Under the pieces are notes generated by a model, which worked only from the letters and a program-made list of their open reading frames with translations, was not told the origin of the DNA and searched no databases. This document shows positions 49,001 to 58,349 of a stretch of DNA of 64,000 nucleotides, piece by piece (positions within the stretch are counted from its first letter, which is position 1; each line of letters starts with the position of its first letter). The translations under genes and the position numbers were made by a program. Source of the stretch: Desulfamplus sp. (GTDB taxonomy: Bacteria; Desulfobacterota; Desulfobacteria; Desulfobacterales; Desulfobacteraceae); assembly GCA_015232455.1 (NCBI GenBank), contig JADFZQ010000002.1, forward strand, positions 1 through 64,000, in the 5' to 3' direction.

Positions 49001-52000
49001 AGAACCGAAGAGTTCAACAAACTAAGTGAAGATGAGAAGTCAGTGGTTATATCAGAGCTTCAAAAAGGTATGGAGGGCAGACATCAAGGTTATGACCCTG
49101 TTCATGGTATGCTTTTAAATATTGAAGCATCAAGAATAGCAAAACATCTTGGTATTCGCGGAGTGAATTACGTTGTTGATGCTGCTTGTGCATCTTCATT
49201 TAGTGCTATTGATGCTGCTATTAAAGAGCTTCTATCTGGTGATTGCGATCATGTTATTGTTGGAGGTGTCAACACTCATCTTGCACCAGAATCGTTTGTT
49301 GGATTTTGCAAAATGGGTGCATTATCTGCAAAAGGCTCTTTTCCGTTTGATGAAAGAGCAGATGGCTTTGTCCTTGGTGAAGGAGCTGCGGTTTTTGTGC
49401 TAAAGAGAGTCAAAGATGCTCTGCGGGATAATGACAATATTATAGGTGTAATTAAAGGGATAGGCGGAAGTTCAGACGGTAGAGGCAAAGCTATTGCAGC
49501 ACCAAATGTAAAAGGTCAGATTCTTGCATTAAAGCGTTGTTATGAAAATATGGATAACAGAGTTTCACCAAATGATATTGGATTTATTGAGGCTCACGGC
49601 ACTTCAACAATCATGGGAGATCAGGCAGAACTTCAAACTCTTAAAGAAATTTATGCTGTCAGCAACCTTTCTGTCGTCCAAAATAGAGGTGGTTCTTCTC
49701 ATTTACCCACCAATGGGGGAAACGTAGATAGCTTAAAGAAAATAGGTATCAGCTCTGTAAAATCTCAGATTGGACATCTACTTGGTGGTGCTGGTGCTGC
49801 TGGACTTGTTAAGGCTTTGCTTGCTGTTCAAAAAGGAATTTTACCTCCTAACGCAAATTTTGAGAAACTTTCGCACAACCACGACCTTGCAGGAACAGGG
49901 CTTTATGTGATTGAGAATCCAGAACCTTGGATTACCCCTGAAAATAAGACAAGAATGGCGGCTATCAGCTCCTATGGTTTTGGTGGAATCAACTACCATC
50001 TAGTTATTGAAGAGTTCCGTTTAGCAGATACTATTTCAAACTTGCTCTGTAGCTCAACAAATGAAGAGAAAGATTCCTCGTCATCTTATTCATATATCGC
50101 ACTACCTCGCAAAATATTTGCAAATCCTGATTACGATTTTAATGAAGATCGTATTGTTATTGCTGGCTTGGGGGTATGTCTGCCCGGTGGACGTGGAGTT
50201 AATCATTTTTGGGAAAATCTAAAATCAGGACAAAAGCAGTTATCAGAAATCCCAAAAGAGCGTTTTGACAATCAATCTTATGCACAATTTGACAAAAAAT
50301 CTCATTTTCACCTGCCAATGGTCAAAGCTGGTGTAATTCAAGATTTTAAATTCAACAACATCAAGTATAGAATGCCTCCATCAATTGTGAGATCGTTAGA
50401 TCGTTCACAGTTGCTTGGATTAGATGCAGCAGATGAGGCAATAAATTCGTCAGGGCTTTCAAAGTTTATTCAATCGTCAGCTACACAATCAGCACAAACT
50501 AAATCACACCTATCTAAATCTATGGTGAGAGATTTAAAATCTATCACAGTTGCTTCATCTCAAGGGCAATCCAATAAAATCGGCGTGATTCTTGGCACAA
50601 TTCAAGGGGAGAGGCAGAGTAAAAATATTTTAAGAGTGCGAAAAAATTTTATCGCTGAAATAATTGAAAAAAGCGGTGTCATTGATTCTGACAAATCAAA
50701 AAAGATTGCATCTGAGCTTGTTCAAGCAATAAGGCAGGAAATTCCTGAAAATAACGAAGATACAACACCAGGGCTTTTATCAAACATCATATCAGGGCGA
50801 ATTGCCAACCACTTTGGTTTAAATGGAGTCAACTATGTGGTTGATGCATCTTGTGCATCTTCAGTTATAGCGATTCGTAATGCCATGAGAGATATAGCAT
50901 CAAAACAACTTGATTTTGCCCTTACAGGCGGAGTTGATGCAAACCTTTATCCTGCTGTTTTAATGGCATTCAAAAGATTAGGGCTTCTATCATCTACAGA
51001 GCCAAGATTTTTTGATTCAAGAGCTGATGGCTATGCAATGTCAGAAGGTGCAGCAATTCACGTTTTGACAACTTTAAAAAAAGCAAAAGATGCTGGAATG
51101 GAGATTTTAGGAGAGTTAAGCGATTGCGTAGTTAAATCAAGCGTTCCTGATCATCTTCTTGCCCCATCTGAACAGACTTTTGTCTCCACAATAAACGAGT
51201 GCTACATAAAAAATGGAATAAGAAAACAAGATGTTGGCTATCTTGATCTCTTTGCATTTTCAAATATTATGGGCGATATGGTTGAAAAACAGGTGGTTGA
51301 AAAGTGTTTTGACCATATAAATAAATTGGCAATTCCTATTAGCCCCACCCCCGTCCCCCTCCCCAATGGAGAGGGGCAAAATAATTATCTGGAAAGCTAT
51401 AGAGAGCTATATTTTGGGAATATCAAAACCCAATTTGGATATTTTAAAGCTGCTAATCCTGCTGTTGCTTTGGCAAAAATGGTTCTGATGAATAAAAATA
51501 GAACTCTTCTGCCAAATTTTGATTACGATCCACAATTCTCAACTCTTAAAAACCCAATCATTGCTGGAAAAAACTATAACGCACCATCGCGGTTTGCTTT
51601 TAATGTAAATGGAATTGGTGGAAACCACTGCCATGCAGTTTTGAGTATGGTAAATCTTGAACTTATTTTTGGAACAGAGTCAGGAGTTGTGCAATCAACC
51701 GCGATTAAAGACACAGAGCTTAGAGAAAAAGAGGGTGCAATCTCTTATAACGTTCAACAACCTGAAATTATGAATCCAAAAAGAGAAAATATTGTAGCAC
51801 TTTTGTCAGGTCAAGGTTCTCAAAGCTCTGGAATGATGAAAGAGATATTTGAACGTGATCAAGATATTAGACAGGTTATGGAGCGTGGCGAGGCAATATT
51901 TATAGCCAAACGAGGCTATTCTCTATTAAATATTATGTTTAGCCAAGATGACAATAGAATAAATCTTACAGAAAATACTCAACCAGCGGTGTTTTTATCG

Positions 52001-55000
52001 TCAGCAGCAATATTTAGCAAATTGCAAAAAGATAGAGATTTTAACCCTGATTTTTTTATTGGTCATAGTGTCGGTGAATATACAGCCCTTTTTTGCAGCG
52101 GGATTTTAGATTTTGATGATGCCATGAAGTTAATCATTAAACGATCAGATTTAATGAAAGAGGCGGCTATTGAATATCCCGGCAGAATTATGGTTGTTTT
52201 TGGCAATGAAAAAGAGACAGCTTCACTTATAAAAGAATCTGGTGCATCATGGCTCTATATTACAAATAAAAACAGCGAAAAACAGACTGCAGTGTCAGGC
52301 AGTGAACAAGATATTGAGATTTTCTGTAAATTTTTAACATCAAGAAATGTTGTATATAAGCGGCTTAATCTCTCTGGGGCATTTCACACTCCTCTTTTTA
52401 GCAACGCTTCTGAGAAGCTAAAGAGTTATCTAAAAAATATAACCTTTAATGAGGTTGATTTTTCTCGTGTCATATCTAATGTTACTGCAAAACCATATCC
52501 TCAAGATGCAAACGAGATTAAAGAGCTTCTTGCAAAACAGATAACCACACCTGTTGAGTTTATAAAATCAATTGAATATGTGCATGGAGTTGGCAATAGT
52601 AGAGATACCCATTTTATTGAGATTGGACCACGCAAATTGCTGGTTAATCTCCTTAAACATATCAACATTAAAGATTATACAATTTCCGTTGCTTTAGATT
52701 CGATAGCCTCTGTTAAATCTGAAAAAGAGTTTTTATCAACTGTAAATGAGAATGCAATCTTAATTTCTGGTGTATCTGTTGGACTTCCGGGAAAAGCAAG
52801 ACGTGTCTTTTCATCTGATAATTTTGATATGATCCTTGATGGACGAAACTTTATTGAACCTTTAACATTAGAAGATCAAGAAAAGATCGTTGATAAAAAT
52901 ATCACCAGAATTTTAAAACAGCCTGACGGCAATGCCCGTTTTGTTGAGATTACAAAGACTGAAGATGTAATTCATCTTGCGGGTCAGCTTGGATATTTTA
53001 ACCTTAATGAAGAGTATGGAATAAAGGCACAATATGACATAAGCATGGCGTTGGCGGTTGCGGCTGGAATTGAAGCGTTAAAAGATGCGAGTATTCCGCT
53101 TGTAATGAAATATAAAACTCCATCAAGGTTTAAAGAATTTATTGCTGGAAAAACAGATTCAACAAATTTAAGTTTAACAAACTCAAGTTCAGGAGGTAAT
53201 TTCTCAAGTTCAGGAGCAGCTTTTGAGCTTATTCCTGATGGTTTTGCTCTTCCTGAAGAGATGCAAGATGAGACTGGTGTTATCGTAACTTCGCTATTTC
53301 CAAGCAACGAAACATTGATAAATGAGATGGAAAAATATTTCTACGATAGGCTCTTTCTAAAACCTTATGAGGAGTTTCAGAGTATCTATTTCTATCTTAT
53401 GGAAAATATAAAAGAGCCAGCAGTAAAAGAGCAGGTTACAGATTGGTTTTTTAAGATCAGGAAACGGAAAAGAGAAGAGCTTGGATTATACAAGTTTGAC
53501 CGCAATTTTATGGTTAATGCCTGTCCTTTAGGTTCTGCTCATCTTGCCCAAATTATAAAGGCAAAAGGTCCCAACACCCTTATAAGCAGTGCTTGTGCAT
53601 CAACAACGCAAGCAATTGGAATTGCTGAAGATTGGATAAAACTTGGACGGTGCAAACGGGTAATTGTCATTGGTGGTGAAAATGCGACATCTCCAGCACA
53701 AAATCAGTGGATTGGTTCAGGATTTTTAGCTCTTGGTGCTGCAACAGTTAAAAAACGTGTATCTGAAGCTGCCAAACCTTTTGACAGCGACCGCAACGGC
53801 ACGATTTTGGGTGCTGGTGCGGTGGGTCTTGTGGTTGAAAAAGCGTCTGAAGTTCATGCAAGAGGCATGAGGGGACAGGCAATTGTCCTTGGAACTCACA
53901 TGGCAAATAGTGCTTATCACACCTTCAACATTGATGTTGACCACATGGCAAGCCAGATGAAAAAATTTATCTCAAAGATGGAGAGAGAGCATAACCTAAA
54001 GCAATCTGAATATGCAGATAAACTCTTGTTTATGTCGCATGAAACTTATACTCCAGCTCGCGGTGGTAGTGCTGATGCTGAAGTTACTGCTCTAAAAACC
54101 GCATTTGGTCAGAATCTAAAAAACATCTGCATAACTAACACAAAAGGCTTTACAGGTCATACGCTTGGGGCAGCAATTGAAGATGTTGTTATGGTAAAGG
54201 CTCTACAGAAACGAAAAGCTCCGCCAATCGCCAATCTTGTAAATATTCCAGAGCATTTTAGAGAACTTAATTTTGCAACTATAAACGCAAGTGGTTCTAA
54301 CGTTAATTTAAGTAATTCTGGCTATACTGCTGCATCTTTAGATTCTGCTGGAGGACGCGGGGAAAAAGCAGAATACGGGCTGCATCTTGCTGCTGGTTTT
54401 GGTTCTCATTTTGCGTTTTTGTTTATCAGAAGGATTGAGGAGAGAGTTCACTCTGAATCTTATAATTCATGGCTCAAAAAAATTAGCGGAAGCGATAAGC
54501 CAGAACTAAAAATTATTGATAATATGCTCTGTGTTGTTGGAGAGAAAGCAACAAAACCTCTAAAACTGCCTGAACCTTCTATCCAAATCAAAGAGAAAAC
54601 AGATGCACAATTGCCTTCTTTCCAGATAAAAGAGGCTAAAATAACTCCAATCGCTTCTTTACCCGTTAAACATGGGAATGAGGTAATGCAGGTGGTTACA
54701 GATATAATTGCCAAACAGACGGGCTACACAGCAGATATGCTTGAACCAGAACTTGATCTTGAGGCAGACCTTGGCATTGATACGGTTAAACAAGTTGAGA
54801 TTTTTGCAAATGCAGCCTCTCATTTTGGCTTTGCAGTTCCAGAAGACCTAAAGTTGAGAGATTTAAACACCATCTCCAAACTTGCAAGTTATATTGACTC
54901 TAAAATAGGCTCTAATAGTATCTCTTCAACATTATTGCCAATCGCACAACATAGTGAGGTTGAGGTAGCATCTGCCCAAAATAGAGAGTCAATAATTGCT

Positions 55001-58000
55001 CCAACACCTATAAAAGATGGTCAAGAGGTTGTTCGAGTGGTTACAGATATAATTGCCAAGCAGACGGGCTACACAGCAGATATGCTTGAACCAGAACTTG
55101 ATCTTGAGGCAGACCTTGGAATTGATACGGTCAAACAAGTTGAGATTTTTGCAAATGCAGCCTCTCATTTTGGCTTTGCAGTTCCAGAAGACCTAAAATT
55201 GAGAGATTTAAATACAATTGCAAAACTTGCAGCTTACATTGATTCTAAAATAGGGAATTTTAATAATGACTTATTAACAAATAGCCAGATAATAGATGAG
55301 AAAGATAGCTCTATAATAGAAAAAGACAGCTCTCTAATAGTGGAAGAGGCTAAGAAGATTGAACAAGTTAAAGTGCAAGATAAAATTGTTGTTAAACATG
55401 AACAACATGGGATTAAACGCCTTGTTCCTGTGTGGAGAAAAACAGGGTTGCCATTAACTGAAAGATGGAGCTTTGCGGGTAAAACAGTCGTAATTGCTGG
55501 AGATGATATTTATGGCATTGCTGATTTCATAAAATCTGATAATGGCATTGTATTTCAAATTGATGCTCATTATTTAAATCAAGTTGAATTAATGCCGCAA
55601 ATTGAGTCAATACCAGATGCAGATGGCTTAATATTTATTTCACCATTTGACGTAAAATCATTTTTTCTCATTTTAAAACAGATGTTTGTATCGTTAAATC
55701 AACCCAACAAATTTATTGCAGCGTTTCGTGGAGATTTAGCAAATTCTATAGACTCGGAAGATTCAAAAGATTCAATAAACTTCAAAGATTCAACAGATTT
55801 GATAAGCAATGATCCATCTTTTGCTGGAATATGCGGTATGATGAAAAGCCTTGCTAAAGAGATGCCAAATACTGTAGCCAAAGCAGTTTCAATCTTTAAC
55901 ACTCCAAAACCTGTTCAAGTTTTTATGGACGAAATAAGATCAAAAGACCCAAGAGTTGAAATATCTTATCGTAACAGCGAAAAATATGTAGTTTATCTTG
56001 AAGATCGCCCATTAAATGAATCTCAATTTGCTGGTAATGATAGTAATGAGATTAATAACAGCAAACATAACAAAGGATTGATTCAAAAAGGCGATACCAT
56101 TCTTGTAAGTGGCGGGGCAAGAGGAATCACATTTGAAATCCTTAAATCAGTTGTCAAAAAATATCAGGCAAACCTTATCATACTTGGAAGAAGCCCAATT
56201 TATAATATTGATGGGCTTTATGATGCTATTGCTGATATTAACAACCTTGTCTCTATTGATGAAACAGCAATAATGGAGAGACTAAAACAAACCATGAAGG
56301 GAGCAAAGCCTTTGGAGCTTAAAAAAGCAACAAAGCGTATTGTTTCAGCTTTGGAATCTAGAAAAAATATTGAGATTCTCAAATCATTTGGAAGCTATGT
56401 AACCTACATTGCTGTAGATGTTGCAGATAGAGAAGCTGTTATCTCTGCCATTCAATCTCTTGATGTTGACTGTATTGATGGTGTTATCCATGCTGCTGGC
56501 GTTGAGGAGAGTATGCCATTTGAGAAGAAAAACCTTGATTCGTTTGAAAGAGTTTTCAACACAAAAGTTAAAGGATGTTTAAATGTAATTGAAGCTCTTA
56601 AAGGTAAAAGTGTAAAATTCCACGTTGGATTCTCTTCAGTAACAGCCAAATTCGGCAATGAAGGTCAGACAGATTATACTGCTGCAAATGAGATGATGGC
56701 GGCGATTTTGCTCAATTTAACTCACGGTGTCCAATCCAATAGTGAAAATAGAGATAGTAAACCTGAAGCTTTTTTAGATTCTCAGAAGAGTTCACCTAAA
56801 TGCAAGATAATTGATTGGACAGCATGGAGCGGTGCTGGCATGGCAACCCGTGAGACAGTCCAGAAGGTTTTGACTGAAAGAGGTCTTAAATTCTTGCCAT
56901 TAGAAGCTGGCGTTCAGTTTTTTATGAATGAGATGGAAGATTCAACAACTCCAGAGGTTGTTATCACTGGTTTGGATCAATCATTTGATAGAGATGGAAT
57001 CCTTAAAATTGCTCCCTTCTTAGACTCTGTTTCATCAATTCAAACTGAAAGCATTTCATTTACAAGACAACTTGAAATAAAACGAGATAGATTCTTGCTT
57101 GACCATGCTATGGATGGAACACCTATATTTTTAGGTGCAACTGGAGTTGAAACTATGGCAGAAGCGGTTATAGCTACTCAAATAATGAGTTATGAACAAC
57201 CTCCAAAACAAGTAGAAATTAAAGAGATCAAAAATTTTTCAATCCCTTATGGAATAAAACTTCTACAGAACAAACCTAAAGATATTACAATCACTGTAAG
57301 TTTGAATGAAGATGAAAGTAGTAATAAAGAAGATAAAATTATTAATAAAAATGATATGAATAAAAATCAAAATGTTAGCAAATGCACAATTACCTCTCAA
57401 TTTGTAAACAGTGCTGGCGTAGTTATGGGTGAACCTAAACTTCATTATCAGGCTGAATTTGTAATTGGTGATAAAGATGAATCTGTAAAGCACGATAAAC
57501 CAGTAATTGAAGAGAAATCTATAAAGCAAATTCAATCTATAACACCAATTGATCTTAAAAAAATAATCAACTTCTCTCCTATTACTTCTAATGTCAAAAA
57601 AATAGATAATAAATTTGCCAATCTTATCTACCACCCGCAGCGGCTATTTATGGACGGTCTTTTCAGAACAATTGAAGAGCTTATCTCATTTGATGGAAAG
57701 AGTTTAATCACAAGAGTTGCAGATAGAAGCAAAGCAGCCTTCTTCGCAGACGATCCTTGCCCCATCTTTTTAACTGATGTTGTGCTTCTTGATGCAATGT
57801 TCCAAACTGGTGGAGTGTTTGAGTTTCTAACTGACAGCTATATTGTGCTTCCATACAAAATAAAAAGCCTTAAATTTTTCAAAAGAGCAGTTAAAGATAG
57901 AGATTATTTTTGTATTACCAACCGCATAGATTCTAACGAAGAGACAGACACATTCAATATTGATCTTGTTGATGAGTCTGGAGATTACCTTATGGAGCTT

Positions 58001-58063
58001 GCGGGGTTTGAGATGGTGAAACTTAATAGGTTATCTGATGAGATGAAGATTATCGTAAGTTAA
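46073..58063 (+). CDS. PUFA-synthase-like megaenzyme (ER-ER-KS-KS0-AT-KS-ACP-ACP-KR-DH)
   Basis: 3996 residues, start with GGAG seven bases upstream. Domains in order (approximate residues): FabK/nitronate-monooxygenase-like ER 10-230 (NEAGGRVS near 150); second ER 405-680 (GREAGGHVG near 539); KS1 804-1315 with C1039, H1175 and H1235; KS2 1358-1860 with C1594 but F1727 and Y1790 where the two histidines belong (chain-length-factor-like); AT 1906-2200 with S1999 (GHSVGEY) and H2105; KS3 2227-2790 with C2508, H2656 and H2696; ACP1 and ACP2 with T2904 and T3019 at the usual serine; KR (GGARGI near 3344, S3522, Y3535, N3539); PS-DH with H3678 and D3907. This unites PfaA/PfaC/PfaD-type functions on one chain. 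Product unknown: probably an unusual fatty acid or polyketide lipid. No phosphopantetheinyl transferase in the window. Confidence 0.88.
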   Translation: MFTRILNSRLPLIIYNPSKLFSLNFFKAVFNAGGLPVFDTEFMSLHEILEGVKALIRADILFGIRLIDPDKFLLAQIEELQPSRLDTLVLSIETDKQSLSDKDSSTDNQSSIGKSIRRWSNQTKIILEVREININDRIKDIDPHALILKGNEAGGRVSNYSSFILMQWYLKNSEFPIFIHGGVGRNTASGMFAAGVSGVVLDSQVWLAEESPLSENFRNLLSSLDESDSLEIIIDNKHIFRVFAKLGTKIAKELKEKAILISDSYIDDKSDYKDTKTNLINDDSINDDKSNPENSEINRNNVFQIYKEIGDNITPLDKSDAKAVQSLFFIGQDGFFAKNFALISFSNNLNKSTSSSSKQLPSNEPSSNQFFPNLKDMISGFFKEIGEQLSYVDAFDPMKPDSAMAKDHGTHLPLIQGPMANVSDNADFAAKVLEAGALPFFAVGSLPPALAETMLKNGSEKVSVFGAGLVGIEAFNPAVEKHLELVRKYKAPFALFAGGIPSQVIELEKAGTKTYLHTPSISMMENAIKSGCTRFIFEGREAGGHVGSLSSLVLWEAAIGKLKEKLAATAQSMERTDSVLTPSVEEIRGVNQLSLVFAGGISTCFASCFISGITSCLAAKGIKIGIQVGTAYLFSKEIVETKSIKEQYQTILCEENETVVIGNSVGLASRTAPTDFAKMMVEKEKEMLKKGEKLEDRKKAFERNNIGSLLIGAKGFLPDFKKAGEENYTWFEGEEHKKRGNFLSGDALAFFKEKTTVDQIHSMFFDMALPKSSNAHTYLPNVKATLVSNLNRLEVLSSETKSINDEIAVIGMGCILPDAKNPEELWENILSKRYSIREMEDSRIRKDLYYDPDKTAEDKSYTMLAGYIKDFVFDYERFGYDENKANRLSRSQQILLMAAYQAVENAGYLDENLHFGKRNSALASLTVGENFPTNGRKISGTSPEKTAVIIATCLGNELGNELQLKYHFPEVLSMLRRTEEFNKLSEDEKSVVISELQKGMEGRHQGYDPVHGMLLNIEASRIAKHLGIRGVNYVVDAACASSFSAIDAAIKELLSGDCDHVIVGGVNTHLAPESFVGFCKMGALSAKGSFPFDERADGFVLGEGAAVFVLKRVKDALRDNDNIIGVIKGIGGSSDGRGKAIAAPNVKGQILALKRCYENMDNRVSPNDIGFIEAHGTSTIMGDQAELQTLKEIYAVSNLSVVQNRGGSSHLPTNGGNVDSLKKIGISSVKSQIGHLLGGAGAAGLVKALLAVQKGILPPNANFEKLSHNHDLAGTGLYVIENPEPWITPENKTRMAAISSYGFGGINYHLVIEEFRLADTISNLLCSSTNEEKDSSSSYSYIALPRKIFANPDYDFNEDRIVIAGLGVCLPGGRGVNHFWENLKSGQKQLSEIPKERFDNQSYAQFDKKSHFHLPMVKAGVIQDFKFNNIKYRMPPSIVRSLDRSQLLGLDAADEAINSSGLSKFIQSSATQSAQTKSHLSKSMVRDLKSITVASSQGQSNKIGVILGTIQGERQSKNILRVRKNFIAEIIEKSGVIDSDKSKKIASELVQAIRQEIPENNEDTTPGLLSNIISGRIANHFGLNGVNYVVDASCASSVIAIRNAMRDIASKQLDFALTGGVDANLYPAVLMAFKRLGLLSSTEPRFFDSRADGYAMSEGAAIHVLTTLKKAKDAGMEILGELSDCVVKSSVPDHLLAPSEQTFVSTINECYIKNGIRKQDVGYLDLFAFSNIMGDMVEKQVVEKCFDHINKLAIPISPTPVPLPNGEGQNNYLESYRELYFGNIKTQFGYFKAANPAVALAKMVLMNKNRTLLPNFDYDPQFSTLKNPIIAGKNYNAPSRFAFNVNGIGGNHCHAVLSMVNLELIFGTESGVVQSTAIKDTELREKEGAISYNVQQPEIMNPKRENIVALLSGQGSQSSGMMKEIFERDQDIRQVMERGEAIFIAKRGYSLLNIMFSQDDNRINLTENTQPAVFLSSAAIFSKLQKDRDFNPDFFIGHSVGEYTALFCSGILDFDDAMKLIIKRSDLMKEAAIEYPGRIMVVFGNEKETASLIKESGASWLYITNKNSEKQTAVSGSEQDIEIFCKFLTSRNVVYKRLNLSGAFHTPLFSNASEKLKSYLKNITFNEVDFSRVISNVTAKPYPQDANEIKELLAKQITTPVEFIKSIEYVHGVGNSRDTHFIEIGPRKLLVNLLKHINIKDYTISVALDSIASVKSEKEFLSTVNENAILISGVSVGLPGKARRVFSSDNFDMILDGRNFIEPLTLEDQEKIVDKNITRILKQPDGNARFVEITKTEDVIHLAGQLGYFNLNEEYGIKAQYDISMALAVAAGIEALKDASIPLVMKYKTPSRFKEFIAGKTDSTNLSLTNSSSGGNFSSSGAAFELIPDGFALPEEMQDETGVIVTSLFPSNETLINEMEKYFYDRLFLKPYEEFQSIYFYLMENIKEPAVKEQVTDWFFKIRKRKREELGLYKFDRNFMVNACPLGSAHLAQIIKAKGPNTLISSACASTTQAIGIAEDWIKLGRCKRVIVIGGENATSPAQNQWIGSGFLALGAATVKKRVSEAAKPFDSDRNGTILGAGAVGLVVEKASEVHARGMRGQAIVLGTHMANSAYHTFNIDVDHMASQMKKFISKMEREHNLKQSEYADKLLFMSHETYTPARGGSADAEVTALKTAFGQNLKNICITNTKGFTGHTLGAAIEDVVMVKALQKRKAPPIANLVNIPEHFRELNFATINASGSNVNLSNSGYTAASLDSAGGRGEKAEYGLHLAAGFGSHFAFLFIRRIEERVHSESYNSWLKKISGSDKPELKIIDNMLCVVGEKATKPLKLPEPSIQIKEKTDAQLPSFQIKEAKITPIASLPVKHGNEVMQVVTDIIAKQTGYTADMLEPELDLEADLGIDTVKQVEIFANAASHFGFAVPEDLKLRDLNTISKLASYIDSKIGSNSISSTLLPIAQHSEVEVASAQNRESIIAPTPIKDGQEVVRVVTDIIAKQTGYTADMLEPELDLEADLGIDTVKQVEIFANAASHFGFAVPEDLKLRDLNTIAKLAAYIDSKIGNFNNDLLTNSQIIDEKDSSIIEKDSSLIVEEAKKIEQVKVQDKIVVKHEQHGIKRLVPVWRKTGLPLTERWSFAGKTVVIAGDDIYGIADFIKSDNGIVFQIDAHYLNQVELMPQIESIPDADGLIFISPFDVKSFFLILKQMFVSLNQPNKFIAAFRGDLANSIDSEDSKDSINFKDSTDLISNDPSFAGICGMMKSLAKEMPNTVAKAVSIFNTPKPVQVFMDEIRSKDPRVEISYRNSEKYVVYLEDRPLNESQFAGNDSNEINNSKHNKGLIQKGDTILVSGGARGITFEILKSVVKKYQANLIILGRSPIYNIDGLYDAIADINNLVSIDETAIMERLKQTMKGAKPLELKKATKRIVSALESRKNIEILKSFGSYVTYIAVDVADREAVISAIQSLDVDCIDGVIHAAGVEESMPFEKKNLDSFERVFNTKVKGCLNVIEALKGKSVKFHVGFSSVTAKFGNEGQTDYTAANEMMAAILLNLTHGVQSNSENRDSKPEAFLDSQKSSPKCKIIDWTAWSGAGMATRETVQKVLTERGLKFLPLEAGVQFFMNEMEDSTTPEVVITGLDQSFDRDGILKIAPFLDSVSSIQTESISFTRQLEIKRDRFLLDHAMDGTPIFLGATGVETMAEAVIATQIMSYEQPPKQVEIKEIKNFSIPYGIKLLQNKPKDITITVSLNEDESSNKEDKIINKNDMNKNQNVSKCTITSQFVNSAGVVMGEPKLHYQAEFVIGDKDESVKHDKPVIEEKSIKQIQSITPIDLKKIINFSPITSNVKKIDNKFANLIYHPQRLFMDGLFRTIEELISFDGKSLITRVADRSKAAFFADDPCPIFLTDVVLLDAMFQTGGVFEFLTDSYIVLPYKIKSLKFFKRAVKDRDYFCITNRIDSNEETDTFNIDLVDESGDYLMELAGFEMVKLNRLSDEMKIIVS
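51341..51377 (+). repeat. Dispersed G/C-rich repeat inside the megaenzyme coding sequence
   Basis: AGCCCCACCCCCGTCCCCCT followed by CCCC and, after AAT, GGAGAGGGGC. It is similar to the intergenic repeat at 120-195. It is translated in frame as SPTPVPLPNGEG within KS2, between the positions of the two missing catalytic histidines. G/C content is strikingly above that of the surrounding gene. Confidence 0.75.
54667..55265 (+). repeat. Tandem near-identical ACP-coding units
   Basis: Two units 345 bases (115 codons) apart are almost identical over about 200 bases (54689-54890 and 55034-55235), differing mainly at third codon positions. The linker between them (55 to 60 codons) is unrelated. This points to recent duplication or gene conversion of the ACP domain. 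Confidence 0.85.
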
Positions 58064-58156
58064 GATTCTACCACTTTTCTACGATATTTCAGAATAAACA
58101 CAACATGGTATTTGCAATCCCATTTAGTATAGTTTAAAGTAAACTATATTCTCCAT

Positions 58157-58203
58157 AAAAACTCCTTTTGCCGAACATTTTAGAGTTCTAATAAAGGAGT
58201 TTT
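58157..58203 (+). terminator. Hairpin after the megaenzyme gene
   Basis: AAAACTCCTTT (58157-58167) pairs with AAAGGAGTTTT (58193-58203), followed by CTTC. A shorter palindrome, TATAGTTTAAAGTAAACTATA, lies just upstream (about 58128-58149). Together they probably terminate or attenuate transcription before the DUF6909-like gene at 58350. Confidence 0.55.
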
Positions 58204-58349
58204 CTTCATATTCCCGTATATGTCAAAATGTGGTAATCTTTCAGCAAATTTAGAGGATTACTTATTCCAATTATGGTATTGATATTGACTAAGCAACAAT
58301 AGCTCAATTGATAACTATTCATATAAATTAAAAATTAGAGGATATAACA

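Noticed and set aside
47207-57634. Antisense frames of 70-120 codons within the megaenzyme gene
   Set aside because: Shadows of a long conserved coding frame; no RBS or family match.
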